From NCBI GenBank assembly GCA_949130495.1, contig OX422222.1, positions 104,707,709 to 104,771,708 of the forward strand: a stretch of 64,000 nucleotides of DNA, in the 5' to 3' direction. Origin of the DNA: Sambucus nigra. Its lineage: Eukaryota; Streptophyta; Magnoliopsida; Dipsacales; Adoxaceae. Shown here piece by piece: positions 48,601 to 53,291 of the stretch. The notes under the pieces are model-generated. The model did no database searches, was not told the DNA's origin, and was given only the letters and a program-made list of their open reading frames with translations. Each line of letters begins with the position of its first letter. Position 1 is the stretch's first letter. The position numbers and the translations under genes are program-made.

Positions 48601-49004
48601 TCCAAACTAGCAAAAATCCCCAAAATCACCCGTACCTCCACAATCCTGGCGCAAATGGCGTCGGCAATCCCCTCTCCGTGCTCCCTCTGTTCCCCCGCAA
48701 TTATCGTCAAATCCGTAATAATGGGCTTCGAATTAAACGTCAACTCCCCCAACACAATCTCATAAAGCCTCACAATCTCCTCAGTCGTAGCCGGTGGAAC
48801 AACAACAATTTCATCATTATCATCATCATCATCATCCAAAACCCCAAATTCTTCATCTCTTTCTCTCAACAAAGCCCTAAATTGATCCAGAATGGGAGTC
48901 ATTGGCTTTGTCTCGTTAGACATTTGACTTCTAGGGTTAGGGTTAGGGTTAGGGCCAGGGTTTTCTCGAGATGATGATATGAATTTTTCTTTTTCTTCGT
49001 ACAT
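20433..49004 (-). CDS. PCFS4: PCF11-like polyadenylation and cleavage factor (whole gene, 7 exons)
   Basis: Encodes a nuclear pre-mRNA 3'-end processing factor of the PCF11 family; the plant PCFS proteins bind the RNA polymerase II C-terminal domain and link cleavage/polyadenylation to termination, and Arabidopsis PCFS4 affects flowering through FCA poly(A) site choice. Exons (minus strand): 48636-49004, 43441-43542, 43085-43345, 25683-26438, 23814-24791, 22757-23305, 20433-20477. They join to 3060 nt, 1019 residues plus stop; every intron is GT-AG and phase 0. The N-terminal CTD-interacting domain spans about residues 76-205, a long Ser/Pro/Gln-rich low-complexity middle about 245-820, zinc finger one is C853-C856-H869-H873, and zinc finger two C939-C942-H985-C988. 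No frame damage is visible. The length is near that of many eudicot homologues and longer than the Arabidopsis protein. Introns 1 and 3 hold most of the 28.6 kb. Confidence 0.93.
20478..22756 (-). other. Intron 6 of the PCFS4-like gene
   Basis: 2279 bp, donor GTATGC and acceptor TTTGCAG. It has no coding sequence. Around 21,090-21,130 and 21,750-21,790 are G-rich stretches of the kind seen at ends of plant transposons, but I could not pair them as terminal repeats. Confidence 0.7.
22757..23305 (-). CDS. PCFS4: PCFS4-like exon 6 (both zinc fingers)
   Basis: 183 codons starting [18 protein letters not shown] and ending at donor GGG|GTATGC. It carries the C2H2 finger [13 protein letters not shown], the strongly conserved basic segment [11 protein letters not shown], and the second finger [19 protein letters not shown] ... 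HAKC. In yeast Pcf11 the fingers flank the Clp1-binding region, so this part probably contacts the rest of the cleavage machinery. It is the best conserved part of the gene. Confidence 0.95.
23306..23813 (-). other. Intron 5 of the PCFS4-like gene
   Basis: 508 bp with donor GTATAT and acceptor ATGTTATAG. About four fifths of it is one MITE (23392-23800). Confidence 0.85.
23392..23800. mobile_element. Stowaway-like MITE in intron 5
   Basis: Left end CTCTCTCCATCTCAAATTAA and right end (reverse complement) CTCTCTCTGTCCCAAGTTAA form imperfect terminal inverted repeats of the Stowaway CTCCCTCCGTCCC type. TA flanks both sides (23390-23391, 23801-23802). It is 409 bp with no coding capacity. Its right edge lies 12 bases inside the intron from the exon 5 donor. 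Confidence 0.8.
23814..24791 (-). CDS. PCFS4: PCFS4-like exon 5 (Pro/Ser/Gln-rich middle region)
   Basis: 326 codons between acceptor TTCTGGGTGCAG and donor GCAG|GTATAT. It begins [19 protein letters not shown] and is dominated by Pro, Ser, Asn and Gln, including the proline cluster [17 protein letters not shown]. The end '[19 protein letters not shown]' is conserved in plant PCFS proteins just before the zinc-finger exon. The region is likely disordered. Confidence 0.92.
24792..25682 (-). other. Intron 4 of the PCFS4-like gene
   Basis: 891 bp, donor GTATGG, acceptor TTCTGGGTGCAG. Mostly AT-rich, but holds an uninterrupted 30-base homopolymer (25484-25513). A small missed exon cannot be excluded, though phase 0 on both sides fits direct joining. 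Confidence 0.8.
25484..25513. repeat. 30-nt G homopolymer in intron 4
   Basis: Thirty consecutive G on the plus strand, C on the transcribed sense strand of the gene. Confidence 0.9.
25683..26438 (-). CDS. PCFS4: PCFS4-like exon 4
   Basis: 252 codons after acceptor CATCTTTGCAG. It starts [18 protein letters not shown] and includes [10 protein letters not shown], the acidic motif [15 protein letters not shown] and the end [12 protein letters not shown]. The [10 protein letters not shown] motif is characteristic of plant PCFS4-type proteins. The donor is AGT|GTATGG. Upstream of this exon the gene is interrupted by the 16.6-kb intron 3. Confidence 0.93.
26780..26837. repeat. Tandem duplication of ~29 bp in intron 3
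   Basis: AAAACAATTCAATATGATAG and following bases occur twice head to tail, near-identical. Confidence 0.75.
27403..28763. mobile_element. Mutator-like non-autonomous element (27413-28753) with flanking duplication
   Basis: The ends ATGGTTCAAAATATC (27413) and, in reverse complement, ATGGTTTTAAGTTTC (28753) are imperfect inverted repeats. They are flanked by CTTTCCAAGC (27403-27412) and TTTTCCAAGC (28754-28763), a 10-base duplication with one mismatch, as expected of Mutator-like elements. No transposase is seen. The interior from about 27660 to 27910 is richer in C and resembles a plant 5' leader (CT-rich, then CTAGGGTTTTCGACGAGGG), which may be captured host sequence. Confidence 0.6.
27660..27910. 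other. Leader-like sequence inside the Mutator-like element
   Basis: CT-rich run with repeated CTCGAT units (27806-27830) followed by a telo-box-like CTAGGGTTTT, looking like the 5' UTR of a plant gene. No open frame long enough to name a donor gene is attached. Confidence 0.35.
28764..28968. other. Intronic sequence left of the Tat-like element
   Basis: Short stretch with GGACGAGGACTCTAGGC and GACACGCC motifs, of the same flavour as 30,240-30,300, 31,160-31,240 and 31,950-32,070. These appear to be parts of repeated DNA elements that I could not delimit. Confidence 0.25.
28969..29497 (+). mobile_element. 5' LTR of Tat-like non-autonomous element
   Basis: Homologous over its length to 36360-36882 in the same orientation: shared CCACTGACTCAAAAGAAG, TTAAGAATATTGTAATTAG, AACACTCCAAG-type and GCATAA..CCAATTAGCATTA blocks. 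It ends CCCCTACA. The GTGGACGTAGGCAAGG motif is typical of Tat/Retand LTRs. The first dinucleotide has decayed from TG to TA. Confidence 0.8.
29499..29520 (+). other. Primer binding site of the Tat-like element
   Basis: TTTGGCACCATCTAATGGAG directly follows the LTR end CTACA and resembles the non-Met primer site of Tat lineage elements. Confidence 0.6.
29666..29684. repeat. 19-nt G homopolymer
   Basis: Uninterrupted G run inside the Tat-like element, just 3' of the presumed gag leader. Confidence 0.9.
30305..30881. mobile_element. hAT-type non-autonomous element (30313-30873) with 8-bp duplication
   Basis: Ends TAGGCCTATCAACGGGTCGG and, in reverse complement, TAGGCCTGTCAATGGGTCGG are terminal inverted repeats with two mismatches in 20. 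ACTGGGAC at 30305-30312 is repeated exactly at 30874-30881, an 8-bp duplication diagnostic of hAT insertion. The subterminal regions are rich in CGGGTC/GACCCG repeats, as common in hAT elements; the centre is very AT-rich. No transposase. Confidence 0.88.
30882..32277. other. Tat-like element interior, no gene seen
   Basis: Contains GACACG-rich stretches (30890-30950, 31180-31230, 31950-32070) in both orientations and AT microsatellite runs near 31139-31155 and 31651-31662. No supported coding sequence. Confidence 0.3.
32278..33306. mobile_element. hAT-type non-autonomous element (32286-33298) with 8-bp duplication
   Basis: Inverted ends begin CATAGTTGTCAAA on both sides. CTTGGAGC at 32278-32285 recurs exactly at 33299-33306. 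Subterminal arrays of GAATCG/CGATTC and GCGAATCG on both sides can fold back over more than 100 bases; the AT-rich centre has repeated ATTAATTTAAAACA words and an A-run near 33085-33115. 1013 bp, no transposase. Confidence 0.88.
33488..34010. repeat. Minisatellite of ~60-bp units (CCTAAGAATGGGTGG type)
   Basis: About nine degenerate head-to-tail units, each with two CCTAAGAATGGG(T/TT)GGT half-units and a GGCAAAAAC spacer. It lies in the 3' half of the Tat-like element. Confidence 0.85.
34590..35172. repeat. Possible fold-back element
   Basis: Left AAGGTTCTAAAATGCGCGAAG and the right end in reverse complement GGTGTTCTAAAAGGCGTGCC share about 13 of 17 bases, and both sides have CCTCAAGC / GCCTAGGC words nearby. 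No target duplication was found, so the limits are uncertain. Confidence 0.35.
36360..36882 (+). mobile_element. 3' LTR of the Tat-like element
   Basis: Begins TGAAAGGAAATCAGA after the G-rich CTTGGGGCAAT and ends CTCCTACA. It matches the 5' LTR block by block with scattered substitutions and small indels, so the insertion is not recent. Confidence 0.8.
36883..37835. other. Intron 3 sequence without recognised features
   Basis: AT-rich, no coding sequence. A GACACGGACATG-like motif near 37210-37250 recalls the motifs left of the Tat-like element. Confidence 0.35.
37836..38003. repeat. ~82-bp tandem duplication in intron 3
   Basis: Two near-identical units containing TTACCAT(A/G)GTTGCCAAAGCAT, AATAAAAGAAAGAACA and TTATTTGCTAGAGC follow one another, the second ending 20 bases before the Reina-like element. 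Confidence 0.75.
38023..38266 (+). mobile_element. 5' LTR of Reina-like chromovirus
   Basis: 244 bp, TGATACAGGAG..TTACATCA, matching 42558-42806 closely (shared TTTTATTTTTAGTCTTTTT and AGTATAAATAGCCCCAAAGG). TATAAATAGC near 38103 is a clear TATA box. Confidence 0.88.
38482..38564. repeat. 40-bp tandem duplication in Reina-like leader/gag region
   Basis: CCCCACCTGGAGGGGCCTAG plus the following AGCAGCCAAGGCTGCCGAAA is repeated immediately with two or three changes. The unit contains a CAGCCAAGGCTG palindrome. Confidence 0.8.
38881..42522 (+). pseudogene. Reina-like gag-pol polyprotein, several frames, deletion in integrase
   Basis: Protease-like segment at 39110-39580 ([30 protein letters not shown]). 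Reverse transcriptase from 39960: '[15 protein letters not shown]', '[15 protein letters not shown]', '[12 protein letters not shown]', then a frameshift near 40438 before the active-site '[11 protein letters not shown]'. RNase H '[15 protein letters not shown]' to '[16 protein letters not shown]' (40880-41190) has several stops. Integrase zinc region '[19 protein letters not shown]' and core '[10 protein letters not shown]', '[10 protein letters not shown]' and 'AFHRQT' (41390-41880) break near 41885; the segment with the catalytic glutamate is deleted and the frame resumes near the '[11 protein letters not shown]' region. The C-terminus (42178-42522) ends with a chromodomain-like '[17 protein letters not shown]'. 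Not functional. Confidence 0.88.
39475..39933. repeat. ~230-bp tandem duplication across the protease/RT linker
   Basis: 39475-39704 and 39705-39933 are nearly identical, including 'CGACCC(T/A)TCCCGATGACACG' type blocks and the stop after AETG. The high identity of the two units against the general decay of the element suggests a later local duplication. Confidence 0.88.
42545..42557 (+). other. Polypurine tract of the Reina-like element
   Basis: GAGGGGGGGCGAA directly upstream of the 3' LTR start TGATGCAGG. Confidence 0.8.
42558..42806 (+). mobile_element. 3' LTR of Reina-like chromovirus
   Basis: TGATGCAGGAG..TTACATCA, 249 bp. It differs from the 5' LTR mainly by an expanded (GTT)n run near 42731-42759. 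Confidence 0.88.
42911..43070. repeat. Compound (TG)n/(AG)n microsatellite beside exon 3 donor
   Basis: Imperfect TG/TACG repeats from 42911, pure (TG)19 at about 43003-43040, then (AG)15 at 43041-43070. On the gene strand intron 3 therefore opens with its GTAAGC donor, 14 bases, (CT)15 and (CA)19. Confidence 0.95.
43085..43345 (-). CDS. PCFS4: PCFS4-like exon 3 (end of CTD-interacting domain)
   Basis: 87 codons after acceptor CTGCCAAG, starting [20 protein letters not shown], then [20 protein letters not shown] and the conserved [20 protein letters not shown]. The first part completes the helical CID; the rest is the conserved plant linker. Donor AGT|GTAAGC. Confidence 0.94.
43346..43440 (-). 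other. Intron 2 of the PCFS4-like gene
   Basis: 95 bp with donor GTGAGT and acceptor CTGCCAAG; the only compact intron in the gene. Confidence 0.9.
43441..43542 (-). CDS. PCFS4: PCFS4-like exon 2 (central CID helices)
   Basis: 34 codons, [20 protein letters not shown] to FCSRLPE. The '[15 protein letters not shown]' segment is the signature of the CTD-interacting domain in PCF11 proteins. Splice sites TTTTTCAG and GTGAGT are strong. A decayed second copy of this exon is at 43958-44006. Confidence 0.95.
43958..44275 (-). pseudogene. Decayed duplicate of exon 2 plus adjoining intron 1
   Basis: 43958-44006 aligns with the 5' part of exon 2: on the minus strand it reads VPFD.., then SLY and DSIVKN, with a deletion and frame shift in between. 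The acceptor CAG has become CTG, so it cannot be spliced as exon 2. The similarity continues into intron 1: 44007-44275 follows 43543-43800 through AGAATTAACAT, AACAAGATCA, ATTTGCAA, TATCACCT and GCTACATAATTA-type blocks. Confidence 0.8.
44276..45025 (+). mobile_element. Possible gag/leader part of a degraded gypsy element
   Basis: 44290-44660 is C-rich like the leader/gag region of the Reina-like element (38400-38720) and lies just 5' of a gypsy RT remnant on the same strand. No domain is readable, so the link is positional only. 44676-44755 has repeated GGGTGCA words. Confidence 0.3.
45026..45185 (+). pseudogene. Gypsy reverse transcriptase remnant, 5' piece
   Basis: Decayed frame shows LPPLEEV, a later [14 protein letters not shown], corresponding to the '[15 protein letters not shown]' start of gypsy RT. 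Cut off near 45180 by unrelated sequence. Confidence 0.6.
45587..45644. repeat. (TA)n(GA)n compound microsatellite
   Basis: About 14 TA units followed by 15 GA units. Confidence 0.95.
46130..46510 (+). pseudogene. Gypsy RT/RNase H remnant, 3' piece
   Basis: Reads [20 protein letters not shown] then [12 protein letters not shown], followed after a frameshift by [16 protein letters not shown] and [20 protein letters not shown], the standard RT-to-RNase H connection of gypsy polymerases. It ends where AT-rich sequence with a Stowaway MITE follows. Probably the same element as the piece at 45026. Confidence 0.75.
46595..46790. mobile_element. Stowaway MITE in intron 1
   Basis: Starts CTCCCTCCGTCCCAAATTAA; the right end in reverse complement is CTCATCCATTGCAAATTAAG, a diverged partner. 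TA at 46593-46594 and 46791-46792. An internal ACTCTTAATTTGGGACGG at 46731-46748 is a better match to the left end, suggesting a slightly rearranged copy. Confidence 0.75.
48294..48538. mobile_element. Outer diverged MITE interrupted by a Tourist MITE
   Basis: Left GGGAGTGTTTGGTTCGGAAG and the right end in reverse complement GGTGCGTTTGGGAACCCGAA flank the younger MITE at 48361. No clear duplication at the outer ends, so this is tentative. Confidence 0.45.
48358..48491. mobile_element. Tourist-like MITE (48361-48488) with TAA duplication
   Basis: 128 bp, nearly all of it a fold-back: GGGTCCGTTTGGCAATCCAA versus, from the right end, GGGTCCGTTTGGCAACCCAA. TAA at 48358-48360 and 48489-48491. The 3-bp TWA duplication and ends place it in the PIF/Harbinger group. 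It lies about 150 bases from the exon 1 donor. Confidence 0.88.
48636..49004 (-). CDS. PCFS4: PCFS4-like exon 1 (N-terminus and start of CID)
   Basis: 123 codons from ATG at 49004 to donor GAG|GTACGG. It contains [17 protein letters not shown], an acidic run of six Asp near residues 57-62, and [20 protein letters not shown] followed by [20 protein letters not shown], the first CID helices. The first 27 residues include PNPNPNP, encoded by telomere-type repeats; methionine 28 (48921-48923) is an alternative start and would give an N-terminus closer to that of homologues as I recall them. Confidence 0.92.
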
Positions 49005-49024
49005 GAGTTAGGGTTAGGGTTTTG
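48932..49024. repeat. Telomere-type TTAGGG repeats in exon 1 and 5' UTR
   Basis: Nearly four TTAGGG units at 48932-48954 inside the coding exon and nearly three at 49008-49021 just upstream of the ATG (CCCTAA on the gene strand). Plant telo-boxes (AAACCCTAA) are known promoter/leader elements; the upstream copy reads AAAACCCTAACCCTAA on the gene strand. Confidence 0.9.
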
Positions 49025-49160
49025 AAGTGAGAAGGGTCAGTTCCATTGGAACAAACGAGAACATGAAGCGAGAGAGAATCGGTGTCCGAGAGAGGAGAGA
49101 GACAAATGCCCAAATTTAACTTTAGTGTCTCTCAAAGCTTTGTAAGAATGCTATATAAAA
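49005..49160 (-). promoter_or_regulatory. 5' UTR and core promoter of the PCFS4-like gene
   Basis: On the minus strand TATATAG at 49151-49157 lies about 150 bases upstream of the start codon, a suitable TATA box. The leader between is CT-rich with a telo-box close to the ATG. The transcription start is not determined. Confidence 0.55.
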
Positions 49161-49498
49161 GGGTTATTTAAAAATTTAACTTTTAGTTTGGGATTATTTT
49201 TAATTTTGGCCTAAGTTTTTTATTTATTTTAGTTTGCTCAATTTTGGACATTAGTATTGATGGTAATTCAAGTAGTGGAAGTAGACATAAATTAACTTGG
49301 TGGAACATTATAAGAAAAGACTTAATATCAAGTGGTTTCACCGAACATATTGCACTCAATAAAGCGGAATAGAAAAATAGGATTCATGTAGCGGACCTTA
49401 AATAATTGAAAAAAAGTTTGTTGAGTTGGTTTGAGTTGAGTTCGTGATTTGTTAATGGGAGTGCTAATTGGATAACTTATGTGGCAATGATAAGTGAA
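49161..49498. other. Upstream sequence, no supported feature
   Basis: AT-rich, no gene. It may include further promoter sequence. Confidence 0.4.
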
Positions 49499-49665
49499 TG
49501 AGGGTTGAGGCTAAGGTTAAGGTTTTGAAGTGAGAGTGGTGGTAGATAAGCGAATTAGGGTTAATTTCATTAAAACAAGTAAAGAAAGCTAGAGAGAATA
49601 TGTGTCTTAAGGAGAAGAGAAAGAGAAATGCCTAAATTTTAATTTCTTGAAAACTCAAAACCTTG
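49499..49665 (-). pseudogene. Second copy of the PCFS4-like 5' UTR/promoter
   Basis: Aligns with 49010-49145: shared GGTTTTGAAGTGAGA, TTNCATTNNAACAA, GAGAGAATNNGTGTC, GAGAAATGCCNAAATTT and CCTTGTAA / CTTTGTAA blocks in the same order. No exon 1 coding sequence adjoins it, and the TATA box is not conserved. Confidence 0.7.
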
Positions 49666-49699
49666 TAATAATTTAGAAGTGAATGTCTTCTGTTTAATC

Positions 49700-50066
49700 T
49701 AAAAAGCTTTCGGAACCCAATCACTACTTTGGGTACTTAGTTTTGACTATTTCGACCTATTTCGAATCAACTGTGAACTCGAAATCATCATCCGAGTCAC
49801 CCATCATCAATTTATCATCTTGTTCCCAACACGACCCCACACGCACGTCCCGAACAAGATACTATCAACCCGTCAATTTTTTTCACTTACGACGTAATAT
49901 AATATAACGCAAATATATTTACTTGTCACACAAGTAAATATAATAACACATAAATATTAATCCATTTCTCACTAATTAATATTTATTCAATTCACTTTAT
50001 TTCTCAACGTAATTAAATTACTGAGACACGTGTAATTTAAATATTTTCAAAATACGTGGTGTTACA
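49700..50066 (-). mobile_element. Truncated gypsy LTR end (minus strand)
   Basis: On the minus strand it starts TGTAACACCACGTATTTTG; CACGCACGTCCCGAAC near 49845 matches the GCGCGTCCCGA block present about 260 bases from the same end of the other long LTRs. It is truncated at about 49700. Confidence 0.6.
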
Positions 50067-50398
50067 CCATCTTTAAATTTGCAAATTGTTTATTATTCAT
50101 GTTCCTCGTATCATAATCTGAGCTTTGGAAGATGTTTATGGTTTGAATTGATGAAGATGAAAACATATTTATGAAATGGGTAAATTATAAATTGTATAAT
50201 TTGTCATGCTTTAAATAATTGTACCTTTGAAGAGAAAATCTGAAATTTGATGAATTAGATGTATAAATCCAAAATATGATTGATGTTTTAGGATCTAGTT
50301 TAGTTGATAGGAATAATTCCCATGTTAATTCGAAGTTGGACCATAAATTATTGGTCAATTAAACCCATTGATGTTAAAATATATTAATTTTGGAAAGT
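50067..50398. other. Unassigned AT-rich sequence
   Basis: No coding sequence. Together with 53292 onward it may belong to one interrupted older LTR. Confidence 0.3.
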
Positions 50399-53291
50399 TT
50401 AAATGTAACACCCTGTAATTTTATGCATTTAATATTTAATTAATTCGAAAAATTTTAAATTACTTGTGTGTCGTAATTTTAATTGAATTAATTATGGTAA
50501 TATTTATTTAAATATTAATCGGAGAGTGAATGGTTAATATTTAGGGAAATTTAATTACTACGTGAATAGTAATAATTTAGTTACGTCATTACGGGTATTA
50601 GTGAAGGGGTATTTATTTATCTCAGCCGAGAGTCGGTATAGACTAATTTGGGTGTGAGATAAGGATTTTTTTTATACATTAATTTTAATGTCAATTCTGA
50701 GTGTAAGGTTGAGTCCGGATGGGCCGAGATAGTCGAAAAAGTGTACTCGGGGGTAGTAAACGGGTCATGGGACGTTTTCGAGCCCACACGGGGGTATTTG
50801 GGTCACTTGGGCTTGGCCCATTAGGCTAAAAACGGGATTTAGCCTAATTACTTAATTAAAAGAAAAAGGGTAACAACTGATTGGAGATTAAAAAAAATAT
50901 AATGGGAGAGAGAACCCTAAGGAGCAGTTAAAAGCACTAGGAACCAATTTGGGGGACAAAGGAAAGAGCCAAAGGGGGGATTTCATCATCAACCTTAAGA
51001 ATTACAACTCCGGATCAGACCCTACGAAACAATAAGGCAAGTGGTCAACTTGCTGTAGCATTTATTTGTGTTTTCAATTCATATTTATGTGATGTGAATA
51101 CCTAAAATTCATTTTGGGGATAAACGGGTACAAAAATGGGGTTTTTATAATTGGAACATAAAATGAAAATTGGTGTAGAAATTTATGGTGTTACATGATT
51201 CTGAACAGATATTCACCTTAGTGGTGATAAACCCAGACGAATTTTGAATGAAATTGAGTTGGAAATCTGGTGTTGTGGCTGATTTACGAATAACTCGGGT
51301 TTTTGCCCCAATTTAGAAAAACAGTAGAGAACGAAAATTAAACGGGGTTTGGGGACTTTGTGGGGGTTCCTTATGATGTTCTGGGGGTGATAGATTGATG
51401 AGAGGACTTGGGTTAGGCTGTAGAAGGAGTTGGGGTTGTAAGGTTTTCGTCCATGGAGAAACAGACCTGCGGAGAACAAGAAGACCCGTTCGATCGATCG
51501 ATCGATCGATCGATCGATGGTCCGGGATTTTTGACAGTTCTGCCAGTTTTAATATATAAGGGAAAAAAAATTCTTCCCCATACTTTAGTTAGTGAGAAAT
51601 AAGTATGGAACATTAATTCCTAACAAATATGAACGAAAGTAATTGGGGTTGCGAGGAATTTATGTGTAACACGCTATGGTAAATTTTGGGGAGAAATATT
51701 CCAAAATAATTAAATATGGATCGAGTGGGCAAGTCCGAGTATGTTGGTTGAGCGATACCAAGGTATTAAATTAATTTAGATGTAAAACTAATTAATTTGG
51801 AGTCGGGAATTTAGACTCGGGTTTTATTTTATTTCGGGCCACGAGAGCGAGTCCGAATATATTGGTTGGGCGACACCAAAAGTAATCTAATTAATTAACG
51901 TGCAAATTAATTAATAATCAGAGTTGGACCATAAACTCATGATAATTTGTATAGGCTTGTGTTACGGACTTAGTATACGGGATAGCCGGGGTATTTTATT
52001 TCTCTCTCTCTATATATATATATATACGGTGTGCGATAGTATATATATATGGTGTGTGCATTAATATCAGTGGCTAGATATTATTATTATATATACTCTA
52101 GTGCTATCAGGGAAGGTTACGCGTAGAGGGTGAATCCCCTAGCTTGAGGAGTAGGGCGAGTATATCCCTAGGTCATAGCATCCATTATATGGGTGAGGGG
52201 CATCTCACTTTGAGGGAAGGAATATGACCGCCTCCAATATTTATGTTATTAACCAAGTTAGTGAGCGATTCTGACTTGGGGTAACTAGGCTATGTGAATA
52301 CACCTAGTGAGATAGCACTTTAGAGAATATACATCCGGTGAGATATTACTCGGGAGGATGTTCATTAGTAATTACTATTTCAACATATGGGTGAATGTTG
52401 TAATATTACTATACGTATATAATGAGATAAATAATTATATGTGGGTTAATTAATACAGGTCGTGAATTGTATTATATGTATAACGGGTGTGAAAGTCATA
52501 TGAATTTAAAAAGGAAAATGATTAATTAAGTTAATGTTGATAATAACTTAGAAATCATAGCTATGGCATACTCAATTAGAATAGGGTGGTTGCAAGGGGT
52601 TAGTTCGATTATCTAGTTATGGGATAAGTAACTAAGGAATAAGGCGTTAGTAATGCACATTAAAGGAGGGGTGAGCATATTCTCAAGGAAGTGCGGCACT
52701 AACTAAAATATGAAGATCATGCATACTTATTTATTACTGCAAGTTAATCATTTGCTAAATGTTTTGGGTTCTAACCCTTGCTATAAATATTTTTAAAAAC
52801 CTTTTAGGTGTCCAGCCACAAGGACGCCAGCCTTGATTCATTCCAAGGATTCGTTGCTGCAGCCTATGTGGATATTGCGGGAGTTTGATAGGCGCCTTAT
52901 TCTTTCCATTTCTAGTGTAGAAATTCCTATCAGTTACTTGAGCATGTCGCTCACAGCATTATTTAGTTTATGTCAGACTTGTTGAGATTTATCTTTATCT
53001 GTCTTTACTTTTGTTGGTTTTGAACCGATGGTTTATTCGGTCAGTTTATTTAAATTGTGAATGATTGATTTCAGTTAATTGTTATTATTTAAATTATTTT
53101 GTTTCCGTATGAGTATTTCATTAAATTAATGAAAGATAAAATTTGGCACCAGTCTAATTTTTCTCACTTAGGTGGTTAGTAAATAAAAAAAAGGCGACAG
53201 TGATGCTAAGAATGAACCAACTGAGAAACCTGTTCTAATTTAATTTAGGACTGATCACCCGGGGGTTAATTAGGCGGGGTGTCATATTAAA
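50399..53291 (+). mobile_element. Solo LTR (50404-53286) with TTAAA duplication
   Basis: Begins TGTAACACCCTGTAATTTTA and ends GGCGGGGTGTCATA; TTAAA at 50399-50403 recurs exactly at 53287-53291. 2883 bp, plus orientation, no internal region. It contains the GATCGATC run at 51489-51520 and the AGGTGTCCAGCCACAAGGAC block at 52807, matching the other Tekay-like LTRs. Confidence 0.9.
51485..51520. repeat. Uninterrupted (GATC)n run in solo LTR
   Basis: CGATC repeated without spacers for more than 30 bases, at the place where related LTRs have spaced GATCGATC blocks. Confidence 0.85.

Larger units (their letters stand above)
47455..48625. repeat. Degenerate repeat of intron 1 sequence, four copies
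   Basis: Units around 47455, 47700, 48080 and 48540 share the order AAAC(C/T)GCAATTCATAACTTC, AAAAACTCCA(T)TACA, ACAATCAAATTCAACTACAT, AAAA..CAATTAACATTCAAAC. Two also share CCACCGGGCCTGATTT and GAGGGTTTCTC blocks upstream (47285, 47598). They look like successive local duplications of the region next to exon 1. Confidence 0.65.
43543..48635 (-). other. Intron 1 of the PCFS4-like gene (5.1 kb)
   Basis: Donor GAG|GTACGG and acceptor TTTTTTTTCAG. It contains a duplicated exon 2 relic, a gypsy remnant, microsatellites, a Stowaway MITE, a degenerate intron-derived repeat and a Tourist MITE, listed separately. Confidence 0.9.

Noticed and set aside
48932..49024. True interstitial telomere or chromosome end
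   Set aside because: Only a few units, split by coding sequence; a real interstitial telomere would be longer, and plant telomeres are usually TTTAGGG rather than TTAGGG.
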